Below, in pieces: positions 55,083 through 63,838 of a DNA stretch of 64,000 nt. This DNA is from Acinetobacter qingfengensis. GTDB taxonomy: Bacteria > Pseudomonadota > Gammaproteobacteria > Pseudomonadales > Moraxellaceae. The notes beneath the pieces are model-generated. The model was not told where the DNA came from. It saw nothing but the letters and a program-made list of their open reading frames with translations, and did no database searches. A program made the position numbers and the translations under genes. The stretch spans positions 496,001 through 560,000 of the forward strand of contig NZ_VXKN01000001.1 in assembly GCF_008693185.1 (NCBI RefSeq), written 5' to 3'. Numbering within the stretch: position 1 is the stretch's first letter; every line of letters starts with the position of its first letter.

Positions 55083-55467
55083 TCTTATTGCTTCATGGTG
55101 GAATAGCTTTTTAAGTCTATTTGATGCCATTCCGGAAAATGCCATTGCCATTACAGTTTATGTTGGTGGCACAATTATTGCGCTTTGGGCATGGTATAAC
55201 ATTGCTCGCCGTCTACCGAGTCCGATTGGTGGAATTACATGGATTATTTTATTTGCCTTGTTGGCTACACCAACTGTTTCAGAAGGTAGTAATGCCGGTT
55301 TAGCTCCAGCATTTATTGGTCTGATCTTTGGTATCTTAACCAAAGAAAATACTTTGATTATTGCCAATTTGGCAGCAATCTTATTTGTCGCAGGGATTGG
55401 TTTTTTAATCGGATTTTTGTGGTCAAAGTATCAGACAACCAAGCAAAATAAAGTTATGAATGGATAA
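55075..55467 (+). CDS. Small multi-pass membrane protein
   Basis: A roughly 130-residue protein with four hydrophobic segments ([43 protein letters not shown] and [22 protein letters not shown]). I place the start at GTG 55075, with AGAGGG eight bases upstream; GTG at 55072 is equally possible and the ATG further upstream lies within ycgL in another frame. It joins ycgL to the MoxR gene as one likely operon. Function unknown. Confidence 0.65.
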   Translation: MLDLIASWWNSFLSLFDAIPENAIAITVYVGGTIIALWAWYNIARRLPSPIGGITWIILFALLATPTVSEGSNAGLAPAFIGLIFGILTKENTLIIANLAAILFVAGIGFLIGFLWSKYQTTKQNKVMNG

Positions 55468-55474
55468 GCAATAC

Positions 55475-56317
55475 ATGTCAACACAGCAATTTGATAGTAC
55501 AGCACAATACATCGCCACTGATGCCTTAAAACTTGCAGTCAATGCTGCAAGAATTCTCGAAAAACCTTTGTTGGTTAAAGGTGAACCAGGGACAGGCAAA
55601 ACATTACTTGCTGAACAAATTGCCCAAAGTTTAGATTTAAAACTGATTACCTGGCATATTAAATCTACCACCAAAGCCCAGCAAGGCTTGTATGAATACG
55701 ATGCCGTGTCAAGGTTACGTGATAGTCAGTTGGGTGATGATCGGGTTTATGATATTCATAACTACATTAAACCGGGTAAATTATGGGAAGCCTTTTCTCA
55801 AGATCAGCGTTGTGTTTTATTGATTGATGAAATTGATAAAGCTGATATTGAATTTCCTAATGATTTGTTGCATGAACTGGATAAAATGTCATTTTATGTA
55901 TATGAAACTGGAGAAACCATCACAGCAAAACAACGTCCAATTGTTATTATTAGTTCAAATAATGAAAAAGAATTACCAGACGCTTTTTTAAGACGTTGTT
56001 TCTTCCATTACATCGAATTTCCTGATCAACAAACCATGCGTCAGATTATCGATGTACATTTTCCAAAAATTAGTCAAAAGCTTGTGGACGATGCTCTAAA
56101 AATTTTCTTCAAATTGCGAGACATTCCAAATCTCAAAAAACCACCGTCAACCAGTGAACTTATTGACTGGTTGCGTTTGCTCATGGCAGATGATTTACCG
56201 GAAAATATTTTGCAACAATCTGGTGAAAACAGTATTCCACCTTTATATGGTGCTTTAATCAAGAATGAACAAGACATACAACTGTTAGAACGATTGGCAT
56301 TTTTGGCACGCCGTTAA
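55475..56317 (+). CDS. MoxR-family AAA+ ATPase
   Basis: A 280-residue AAA+ chaperone-like ATPase with Walker A KGEPGTGKTLLA, Walker B VLLIDEIDKADIEFPND and the sensor IISSNNEKELPDAFLRRC. MoxR proteins work with VWA-domain partners to activate or insert cofactors into enzyme complexes, and such a partner follows 12 bp later. The start at 55475 has GGATAAG six bases upstream; the ATG at 55460 is less likely. Confidence 0.92.
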   Translation: MSTQQFDSTAQYIATDALKLAVNAARILEKPLLVKGEPGTGKTLLAEQIAQSLDLKLITWHIKSTTKAQQGLYEYDAVSRLRDSQLGDDRVYDIHNYIKPGKLWEAFSQDQRCVLLIDEIDKADIEFPNDLLHELDKMSFYVYETGETITAKQRPIVIISSNNEKELPDAFLRRCFFHYIEFPDQQTMRQIIDVHFPKISQKLVDDALKIFFKLRDIPNLKKPPSTSELIDWLRLLMADDLPENILQQSGENSIPPLYGALIKNEQDIQLLERLAFLARR

Positions 56318-56329
56318 TAGGGGTTAAGA

Positions 56330-57517
56330 ATGTTTATCCGATTGTTTTATACCCTGAGGCAATATGGTATTCCTGTATCGACAAGAGAATTACTTGATCT
56401 AAATCAGGCGATTGCTTCAGGTATTGTTTTTGCTGATCAGCAAGAATTTTACTGGCTAGCTCGAACCATTATGATTAAGGATGAACGTTATTTTGATAAA
56501 TTTGATCGTGCCTATAAAGATTATTTTGATGGTATTCAACAACTGGATATCGAGCAATTATTAGAAAAAATTCAACAGCTTCCTAAAGCATGGTTTGATC
56601 TGGAATTGTTAGAAAAAAATTTGAGTGCAGAGCAAAGAGCCGAATTACAAAAAGCAGGTTCACTCGAACAATTATTAAAAATGCTGGATGAACGTTTAAA
56701 GCAACAGCATAAAAAACATCAAGGTGGCAATAAAATGATTGGTACTGGTGGTACATCACCATTTGGTGCCTATGGTGATCATCCTGAAGGAATCCGAATA
56801 GCTGGTCCAGCTAGAAAACGTTCTGCGGTTAAGGTTTGGGAACAAAGACAATTTAAAAACCTTGATGATGAACAAGTGCTGGCAACCCGACAAATGCAAA
56901 TAGTATTACGCCGTTTACGAAAATTTGCCAGAGAAGGTGCAGCAGAAGAACTTGATGTGCAATCTACCATTCAGCATACTGCACAAAAAGGCATACTGGA
57001 TGTACAAATGATTCCTGAACGCCGTAATCGTGTCAAAGTATTGATGTTATTTGATATTGGTGGTTCTATGGATGTGCACGTTCAGGAATGCGAGAAACTG
57101 TTTAGTGCTGCCAAAACTGAATTTAAAATACTGGAATTTTTTTATTTCCATAATTGCATCTATGATTATGTCTGGAAAGATAATCACCGTAGACAACATA
57201 CTCGGGTCAATACTTTTGACTTACTACATAAATATGGCAAAGATTATCGGGTGATTATTGTCGGAGATGCCAGTATGGCGCCGTATGAATTAATGTCTGT
57301 AGGTGGTTCAGTTGAGTATATGAATGATGAAGCAGGGCAAATTTGGTTAAAACGTTTGCAGCAGTATTTTGATAAAGCTGCATGGCTTAATCCAGAACCA
57401 CAGCAATATTGGCAATATACACAAAGTATTCAACTCATTAGCGAAATCTTTGAAAAAAACATGTTTGCAATGACATTAAAAGGCATTGAAGATATGACAC
57501 GTTATCTGGCACGTTAA
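56330..57517 (+). CDS. CoxE-like VWA-domain protein
   Basis: A 395-residue partner of the MoxR protein. The N-terminal half is helical and charged; the C-terminal VWA domain begins near residue 235 (KVLMLFDIGGSMDVHVQEC) and has a DxGGS metal-site motif with VGDASMAPYE further on. The type resembles CoxE, which with CoxD helps mature Mo-containing CO dehydrogenase, but no such enzyme is encoded here, so the client is unknown. Confidence 0.88.
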   Translation: MFIRLFYTLRQYGIPVSTRELLDLNQAIASGIVFADQQEFYWLARTIMIKDERYFDKFDRAYKDYFDGIQQLDIEQLLEKIQQLPKAWFDLELLEKNLSAEQRAELQKAGSLEQLLKMLDERLKQQHKKHQGGNKMIGTGGTSPFGAYGDHPEGIRIAGPARKRSAVKVWEQRQFKNLDDEQVLATRQMQIVLRRLRKFAREGAAEELDVQSTIQHTAQKGILDVQMIPERRNRVKVLMLFDIGGSMDVHVQECEKLFSAAKTEFKILEFFYFHNCIYDYVWKDNHRRQHTRVNTFDLLHKYGKDYRVIIVGDASMAPYELMSVGGSVEYMNDEAGQIWLKRLQQYFDKAAWLNPEPQQYWQYTQSIQLISEIFEKNMFAMTLKGIEDMTRYLAR

Positions 57518-57535
57518 AAATAAGGTAGAAAGAAT

Positions 57536-58744
57536 ATGACACAGCAGCAACTCAATGGGGTAGAACTTCCGGATCAAAATGGTTTCTTTGGTCAATATGG
57601 CGGACAATTTATTCCGCCACATCTTAAAAAAGCCATGGATGATATTAATATTGCTTATGAAAACATTCGGAAAAAACCAGAATTTCAGCAAGAATTACAG
57701 GAACTATTTACAGATTATGTGGGACGGCCTAGCCCATTATTTTATGCTAAAAGATTATCTGAACAACTAGGCGGCGCCAAAATTTATTTTAAACGTGAAG
57801 ATTTAAATCATACCGGTGCCCATAAAATCAATCACTGTCTGGGTGAGGCATTATTAGCAAAATATATGGGCAAAACCAAAGTCATTGCAGAAACTGGAGC
57901 AGGTCAACACGGTGTTGCTTTGGCTACAGCATGTGCATTGGTAGGTATTCCATGCGAAATTCACATGGGGCAGGTTGATATTGAAAAAGAACACCCTAAT
58001 GTTGTAAAGATGAAAATTTTGGGTGCCAAACTGGTTGCAGTCACTCGAGGTACAGCGACACTCAAAGATGCAGTTGATAGTGCTTTTGAAGAATATCTCA
58101 AGGATCCTGAGCAATATATCTATGCCATTGGTTCTGTTGTTGGCCCACATCCATTTCCTAAAATGGTACGGGATTTTCAGGCAATTATTGGGCAGGAAAT
58201 TAAACAACAAGCTCAGATGCATTTTGCAAAATTACCTGATTATGTCGTGGCTTGTGTTGGTGGTGGTTCAAATGCTATTGGTGCATTTAGTGCTTTTTTG
58301 GCAGATGATCAAGTACAGCTAGTTGGTGTAGAACCTGCGGGGAAAGGGCTTGATACAGATCAACATGCAGCAACTTTAAGTCTGGGTAAACCTGGACAAA
58401 TTCATGGTATGGCATGTTATGTTCTGGAAGACGAATTAGGTCAGCCACTACCAGTTCATTCGATTGCTTCCGGACTGGATTACCCTGGAGTTGGTCCACA
58501 ACATAGTTATCTTAAAGATATTGGACGAGTACAATATCAATCTGTCACAGATAAGGAATGTCTGGACGCATTTATGACTTTATCTAGAGTTGAGGGCATT
58601 ATTCCAGCTTTGGAAAGCTCTCATGCTGTGGCTTGGGTCATTCGTGAAGCTGGCGCAATGGATGCCACAACAAATATTGTTGTCAATTTATCAGGTCGTG
58701 GCGATAAAGATGCGGACTATGTTGCAAAAAAATTAGGTCTTTGA
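57536..58744 (+). CDS. trpB: Tryptophan synthase beta chain, solitary copy
   Basis: TrpB condenses indole with serine to form tryptophan. All core motifs are present: [15 protein letters not shown] with the PLP lysine at residue 97, AETGAGQHG with the catalytic Glu at residue 119, VGGGSNAIG for the phosphate, and [10 protein letters not shown] at the end. The sequence is of the TrpA-partner (TrpB1) type but is divergent in the alpha-interface region ([14 protein letters not shown]) and in [14 protein letters not shown]. No trpA or trpF is adjacent; it follows the VWA gene by 18 bp. It may be a second, stand-alone copy that salvages indole. Confidence 0.9.
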   Translation: MTQQQLNGVELPDQNGFFGQYGGQFIPPHLKKAMDDINIAYENIRKKPEFQQELQELFTDYVGRPSPLFYAKRLSEQLGGAKIYFKREDLNHTGAHKINHCLGEALLAKYMGKTKVIAETGAGQHGVALATACALVGIPCEIHMGQVDIEKEHPNVVKMKILGAKLVAVTRGTATLKDAVDSAFEEYLKDPEQYIYAIGSVVGPHPFPKMVRDFQAIIGQEIKQQAQMHFAKLPDYVVACVGGGSNAIGAFSAFLADDQVQLVGVEPAGKGLDTDQHAATLSLGKPGQIHGMACYVLEDELGQPLPVHSIASGLDYPGVGPQHSYLKDIGRVQYQSVTDKECLDAFMTLSRVEGIIPALESSHAVAWVIREAGAMDATTNIVVNLSGRGDKDADYVAKKLGL

Positions 58745-58911
58745 TCATAGCTGATAAAGTAGTAATAAACGCATCATCAACTTTTAGGCGAGATACACAG
58801 ATAAACTAAAATTTATATGATGTAAATTCTGGCTTATCTGTTAAATAAGCATATAAAAATGAAAAACATAATATAAAAAAGATGAATATAAATTGATTTA
58901 TTTACAAATAT

Positions 58912-58926
58912 TGATAATAATTATCA
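58912..58926. promoter_or_regulatory. Fur box, perfect 7-1-7 inverted repeat
   Basis: TGATAATAATTATCA matches the Fur half-site arrangement TGATAATnATTATCA exactly. It ends 24 bp before the TonB receptor start, where it would overlap the promoter or leader, so iron should repress the receptor. Confidence 0.85.
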
Positions 58927-58950
58927 TAAATATTAACATTAGAATTTATT

Positions 58951-61449
58951 ATGTATTGTAAAACATATTTGAGTATTCTCATTGTATCTCTTGTTTATGT
59001 TCAGCATGCCTATTCTGCTCAGGATGATCAAACTGAAAATGAGGTTATACAACTTGCCCCATTGCATGTAAATGCACATATTTCAGTTGTTGGTGAAGCA
59101 GAATATAATCAGCAGCAGCTAAAAAATACATCAGGTAATAAAACCATTTCAGATTTCCTGAAAATCCATCCTAATGTTCAGTTTGATAATGCCAGTCAGG
59201 CAGCAGGTACACAGGGAGAATTATCTGTACAAAATATAAGTATTAATGGTGCATTATATTATGAAAATAAATATTTACTGGATAATACCAATGTAGGAAA
59301 CTTATTGAATCCTGCTGCAGGAGATAATGATAATAATTTTAATGCAGTGTCAGGTTCATCACAGGCAGTAACTTTAAACACAGATCTTATCTGTAATTTA
59401 CAAGTTCTTGATAGTAATGTTAGTGCAGAATTTGGGCAATTTACAGGTGGTGTGGTAAAAGCATCGACCTGTGCGCCCAAAACTAAAATAGGAGAAATTC
59501 ACGGTAATGTAAATTATGACTATACCAGTAGTTCATGGTCAAAATATAATTATGTTTCTGATGATGAATTAGCCGAATTTGAAGAAAATAGGGATGATAA
59601 TTATCAAAAGAAATTTATCAAACAAGGAATAAGTGCATCTGTTTATGGCAATGTTACCGAGCAACTTGGATTAAGCCTAGCTACATCACATCGATGGTCT
59701 AATATTGATTTATTATCCAGTCTGGCAGATAGTAGGAATTATAACCAAACTAGAGCGGTTGATCATGTAGATCTGGGGGTATTTTATCAATTTAATGAAA
59801 AACATGATGTTAAATTAAGATTATCTCATGGGGAAGATCAAGCCAAGAAATATGTGACAAATTCATTAAATAGTAAATCTGATCAATCCACCAGTAATGA
59901 TGCCATTGATGTGGAATTTAAACATAAATTTGATTCTGCGATTATCACTCAAAGTCTTGTATATCAGGAAAAAGATATTCATCGGGATACAGATAATACA
60001 TCATCTGTTGTATGGTTAACATCCTCTGCAAAAAATTGGAGTAATAGTTCTACTGCTTCGGAAGGTGGAGCAGGTGCATTACAAAATAATCAAAAAACTT
60101 TTGAATATGCCCTAAAGTCTGTTTTTCTGCCATTAAACTGGGGCAGTGTAGAACACCAATTTACTCTTGGCGCAGGCTATGGACATGATCAGGCGAATTG
60201 GTATCGCCCTGTTGATTTTTATTCATATTATGTTCCTAGTAAAAATAATGGCATTCTGGGTGTATCCACATGCACCACAGATGAAGGGACGGTCGATCCA
60301 TATTGTGATTTGACCTATAGTTCTGGTACAACTTCAGGACAGGCACATGGCAAAAGACTGGTTCATCAGGCAGGTACAATTGATATCCAGCAGGATCGAG
60401 CCTATGCTTTTCTGGAAAATCAGATGAATTGGAAAAATATATTAAGAGCCAGATTAGGTATTCGTACAGATTATGATAGCCTAACGAAAAATAATAACTT
60501 TGCTCCTCGTTCTAGATTTGAATATTTGCCTTTTGCTGATGATAGACTGGTACTTACTACAGGCTGGAATAGATATTATGCCCAAAATGCTTTTATCTAT
60601 GCATTACAGGATGGCATTAATGCACTTGCCTATTATGAAACAAGAAAAAACATCAATGATGACTGGGCATATAATTCAGCATATTCGACTACAAATATCA
60701 GCCGTACACAACTAGATACACCTTATGCAGACGAATTTTTATTTGCTGTTTCTGGTAGAATTTCTCATCTGGACTGGCAGTTAAAATATCTGGATCGAAA
60801 ATATGAGGATCAGATCAGAAAACTAAGAATTACTACATCACCATTAATATATAATTATAGTAATACGGGAAGAAGTAAATCTGATATTTATAGTTTGACC
60901 TTACAAAATTATATTCCTGTCAAAATTTATAATAGTTTAAATTCTTTTTACTTTGCAGCAGACTATACAGACACCATACGTAATTTCAATGATTATGATG
61001 ATATTTTAAATAGTGATCCTACATATATTTTATATGATGGTAAAGTCATTGAAAATATTAACCGTCCAGCAAATAACTATAATCAGCCGTGGACATTGAG
61101 ATTGGGCTGGAATACAGAATTCCAGAATTTTCCCTTACGAATTAATCAGTTTTTACGTTACAAAGGCAGTTATGATGCTATGGTAAAAAGTACCATTCCT
61201 GTAGCCAATAGATTTGTTTATAATGGTGAAACTGTTAGCACCCAATATACAGCAACAAGAATGAAACCATACTTCAGTTGGGATGTTAAATTCAATTATG
61301 ATCTTAATCTCACATCAAAATTGAAACCAACATTAGGGTTGACCATTAATAATCTGACAAATCACAAAAATCAGTATATAAATACTTCCAGTGAGATACG
61401 CTCTGCAAGTGGCAGACAATTTATTGCTGAGGTTAATTTCAAATTCTAG
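58951..61449 (+). CDS. TonB-dependent receptor, Fur-controlled, ligand unknown
   Basis: An 832-residue outer-membrane receptor with a signal peptide ending near residue 23 (YSAQDD), a TonB-box-like segment (IQLAPLHVNAH, about 33-43), a plug domain (about 55-185) and a barrel ending in the terminal Phe (FIAEVNFKF). Two cysteine pairs stand out: C148/C174 in the plug and C441/C452 in a probable surface loop. There is no STN domain, so it should not signal. The barrel is unlike the siderophore receptor at 35205-37685 and I do not recognise its ligand class. A small lipoprotein gene follows 139 bp later. Confidence 0.88.
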   Translation: MYCKTYLSILIVSLVYVQHAYSAQDDQTENEVIQLAPLHVNAHISVVGEAEYNQQQLKNTSGNKTISDFLKIHPNVQFDNASQAAGTQGELSVQNISINGALYYENKYLLDNTNVGNLLNPAAGDNDNNFNAVSGSSQAVTLNTDLICNLQVLDSNVSAEFGQFTGGVVKASTCAPKTKIGEIHGNVNYDYTSSSWSKYNYVSDDELAEFEENRDDNYQKKFIKQGISASVYGNVTEQLGLSLATSHRWSNIDLLSSLADSRNYNQTRAVDHVDLGVFYQFNEKHDVKLRLSHGEDQAKKYVTNSLNSKSDQSTSNDAIDVEFKHKFDSAIITQSLVYQEKDIHRDTDNTSSVVWLTSSAKNWSNSSTASEGGAGALQNNQKTFEYALKSVFLPLNWGSVEHQFTLGAGYGHDQANWYRPVDFYSYYVPSKNNGILGVSTCTTDEGTVDPYCDLTYSSGTTSGQAHGKRLVHQAGTIDIQQDRAYAFLENQMNWKNILRARLGIRTDYDSLTKNNNFAPRSRFEYLPFADDRLVLTTGWNRYYAQNAFIYALQDGINALAYYETRKNINDDWAYNSAYSTTNISRTQLDTPYADEFLFAVSGRISHLDWQLKYLDRKYEDQIRKLRITTSPLIYNYSNTGRSKSDIYSLTLQNYIPVKIYNSLNSFYFAADYTDTIRNFNDYDDILNSDPTYILYDGKVIENINRPANNYNQPWTLRLGWNTEFQNFPLRINQFLRYKGSYDAMVKSTIPVANRFVYNGETVSTQYTATRMKPYFSWDVKFNYDLNLTSKLKPTLGLTINNLTNHKNQYINTSSEIRSASGRQFIAEVNFKF

Positions 61450-61588
61450 GGATTATGATTTGAATAACCCATGGAATTTCTTTGGAAATTACTTGATTCT
61501 TTGCTGAACTGTTTTTAGACAGGTAATAATGATGACTCTATAAGAGAAATGCAGGAATTCTACTGGTTGAACAGTAATTAAAGGTAAA

Positions 61589-61978
61589 ATGATGAAAAAA
61601 TATAGAAATTTTAAAAGTATCTGTTTAATGATAACAGCTATATTCTTAATGAGCTGTCAACAAACTGAGCAGGTCAAAATATCAGGTTCAGTTAATCCTG
61701 AAATTGCAAGAAAAGCTATTCCTGCTACCCCAAACAATATGTCTTTACCTGAATTTGGCAAAGAAGTTATTCAGTGGGGAAGTGGCCCTCAACAAGCAAA
61801 ACAACGTTATGAAACGGTTAATATTGATGATATTGCAGTCATGAAAAATAAAGGATTAACTCTTGAAATGGCTAAATCATGGCAAGCATTTTATGAAAAT
61901 GAAAATAAACGTAATCCTGAAAATCAGGCAGCAGTTTATCGGGCTAAATTAATGAAAAAAATTGTGAATTTATGGTGA
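61589..61978 (+). CDS. Small lipoprotein beside the TonB receptor (DUF4951-like)
   Basis: A 129-residue lipoprotein with lipobox LMSC (Cys at residue 23). The second half (LPEFGKEVIQWGSGPQQAKQ, GLTLEMAKSWQAFYENENKR, NPENQAAVYRAKLM) resembles the DUF4951 family as I remember it; a profile search would be needed to be sure. AAGG precedes the two ATGs. It lies in the same direction as the Fur-controlled receptor, so it could be its lipoprotein partner. Confidence 0.65.
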   Translation: MMKKYRNFKSICLMITAIFLMSCQQTEQVKISGSVNPEIARKAIPATPNNMSLPEFGKEVIQWGSGPQQAKQRYETVNIDDIAVMKNKGLTLEMAKSWQAFYENENKRNPENQAAVYRAKLMKKIVNLW

Positions 61979-62307
61979 AATATAATTAGAGTAATAATAA
62001 TAAAATTTTCTCCTCTGCAAACATAATAGCTGAATATATTCTATAATTCAAGATTAAGTTACATAGTGTAACTGATCTTATAAAAATACACTAAGTTATT
62101 ACCAATCAATTCAAACATTTAATCACCAAAAATTCTTTATTATTCTAACCCTATGATTATTTTGGATTTAATGCATCATAATAAAAAATAAGTCGGATTT
62201 TTCTGATTATTAACTTATTTTTTCTTGTTATGCAATAGTCCTTTTTTTAATTTTACTGTGTAACAGTTTAAGCGCTGTAAAGCAGATTGATAAAATAGGA
62301 TGCTTAT
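61979..62307. other. Non-coding region upstream of proP
   Basis: The 329-bp gap is very AT-rich and has no convincing gene. Its clearest element is the inverted repeat at 62050-62079. Several T- and A-runs before 62260 could be promoter upstream elements. No RNA gene is recognised. Confidence 0.4.
62050..62079. promoter_or_regulatory. Inverted repeat upstream of proP
   Basis: GTTACA-TAG-TGTAAC (62058-62072) is a perfect 6-3-6 inverted repeat, and AAGAT/ATCTT flank it symmetrically (62050-62054 and 62075-62079). There is no T-run, so an operator fits better than a terminator. It lies about 230 bp before the transporter start. Confidence 0.35.
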
Positions 62308-63795
62308 ATGAGCGCATTTAGAAGAAAAAGAAAACCGATCGGTATTGATGATATTAATATCATTGACAATGATAAAACCAAAAAGGCCATTACTGCTGCT
62401 GCATTAGGTAATGCGATTGAATGGTTTGACTTTGGTGTGTATGGCTATGTTGCATATGTGCTGGGAAAAGTATTTTTTCCAAATGCATCACCTAGCATAC
62501 AAATGATTGCTGCGTTGGCGACATTTTCTGTGCCTTTTATTTTTCGTCCATTAGGAGGTTTATTTTTTGGGCGTTTAGGGGATAAATATGGTCGTCAGCA
62601 TGTTCTGGCTATAACCATTATTATCATGTCATTAAGTACTTTTGGTATTGGTCTTATTCCATCTTTTGAAACGATTGGGATCTGGGCACCAATTTTATTG
62701 TTAATTGTTAAAATTGCACAAGGTTTCTCCATTGGTGGTGAGTATGCAGGTGCAGCCATTTTTGTTGCAGAATATTCCCCAGACCGTAAACGTGGCTTTA
62801 TGGGGAGTTGGCTGGATTTTGGTTCAATTGCGGGCTTTGTATTAGGTGCTGGAACAGTATCATTTATTACTTATTTGGTTGGTTCAGAGAGTTTTATTGA
62901 CTGGGGCTGGCGTATTCCATTTTTTCTAGCGTTACCTTTAGGTGTTATTGGCTTATATTTGCGTAATGCATTAGAAGAAACACCAGCATATCAACAACAT
63001 AGTGAAAATCAAACTACGCAACAGAAACCACAAAAAATTAGTTTTAAAGAAATTGCCAGTCAACATAAACGTAGTTTACTGGTTTGTGTAGGTATTGTGT
63101 TGTGTACGAATGTTACCTATTACATGCTCTTGACCTATCTTCCAAGCTATTTTTCCCATAATTTAGGATATTCAGAAGATCATGGTGTACTAATCATCAT
63201 TGCAGTAATGGTGGGAATGCTATTTGTACAACCATTCATTGGCTGGTTGAGTGATAAATGGGGCAGAAGGCCATTTATTTTTGCAGGTAGTTTTGGTTTA
63301 TTATTTTTATCATTACCAGCATTCTATTTACTAGGTACTGATAACGAACCATTGATTTTTCTGGGGTTATTGATGCTGGCATTATCTTTGAATATGTTGA
63401 TCGGTGTTATGGCATCAACTTTACCAGCACTTTTCCCTACAGCAATTCGTTATAGTGCTTTGGCGATTGCATTTAATGTTTCAGTGGTGATTGCAGGTTT
63501 AACACCGGCATTAACGGCAGCACTTGTGGAAACAACTCAAGATATTCTTATGCCGGCTTATTATTTGATGCTCTGTGGTGTGGTTGGTTTTATTACGGCT
63601 TTTTATTTAAAAGAAACTTCAAATAAACCTTTGATTGGTGCAACGCCTATGGCAACCAGTGAGGAAGAAGCCGTGGAATTACTCGAAGAGTTCCATGATA
63701 ATCTTGAAAATAAAATAGAAGCAATAGATCAAAAAATTGAAGAATTACAGGAAAAACGGCAGAAACTTGCAGACCAACATCCAAAAATTGATTAA
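62308..63795 (+). CDS. proP: ProP-like osmoprotectant/proton symporter
   Basis: A 495-residue MFS permease of the metabolite:proton symporter family with about twelve transmembrane segments and motifs such as LGNAIEWFDFGVYGYVA and RPLGGLFFGRLGDKYGR. The C-terminal tail (about residues 450-490, ELLEEFHDNLENKIEAI followed by further heptads) is a predicted coiled coil, the feature that distinguishes ProP and tunes its osmotic threshold. It probably imports proline, glycine betaine or ectoine at high osmolarity. The N-terminus is long and charged before the first helix. Confidence 0.9.
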   Translation: MSAFRRKRKPIGIDDINIIDNDKTKKAITAAALGNAIEWFDFGVYGYVAYVLGKVFFPNASPSIQMIAALATFSVPFIFRPLGGLFFGRLGDKYGRQHVLAITIIIMSLSTFGIGLIPSFETIGIWAPILLLIVKIAQGFSIGGEYAGAAIFVAEYSPDRKRGFMGSWLDFGSIAGFVLGAGTVSFITYLVGSESFIDWGWRIPFFLALPLGVIGLYLRNALEETPAYQQHSENQTTQQKPQKISFKEIASQHKRSLLVCVGIVLCTNVTYYMLLTYLPSYFSHNLGYSEDHGVLIIIAVMVGMLFVQPFIGWLSDKWGRRPFIFAGSFGLLFLSLPAFYLLGTDNEPLIFLGLLMLALSLNMLIGVMASTLPALFPTAIRYSALAIAFNVSVVIAGLTPALTAALVETTQDILMPAYYLMLCGVVGFITAFYLKETSNKPLIGATPMATSEEEAVELLEEFHDNLENKIEAIDQKIEELQEKRQKLADQHPKID

Positions 63796-63807
63796 AGTCT
63801 GTATTAT

Positions 63808-63835
63808 AAATGCGAGGTATTTAATCTCGCATTTT
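63808..63835. terminator. Bidirectional terminator after proP
   Basis: AAATGCGAG (63808-63816) pairs exactly with CTCGCATTT (63826-63834) around a 9-base loop, with T on the plus side and A on the other. It lies between the convergent proP and CDF genes. Confidence 0.75.
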
Positions 63836-63838
63836 ACC

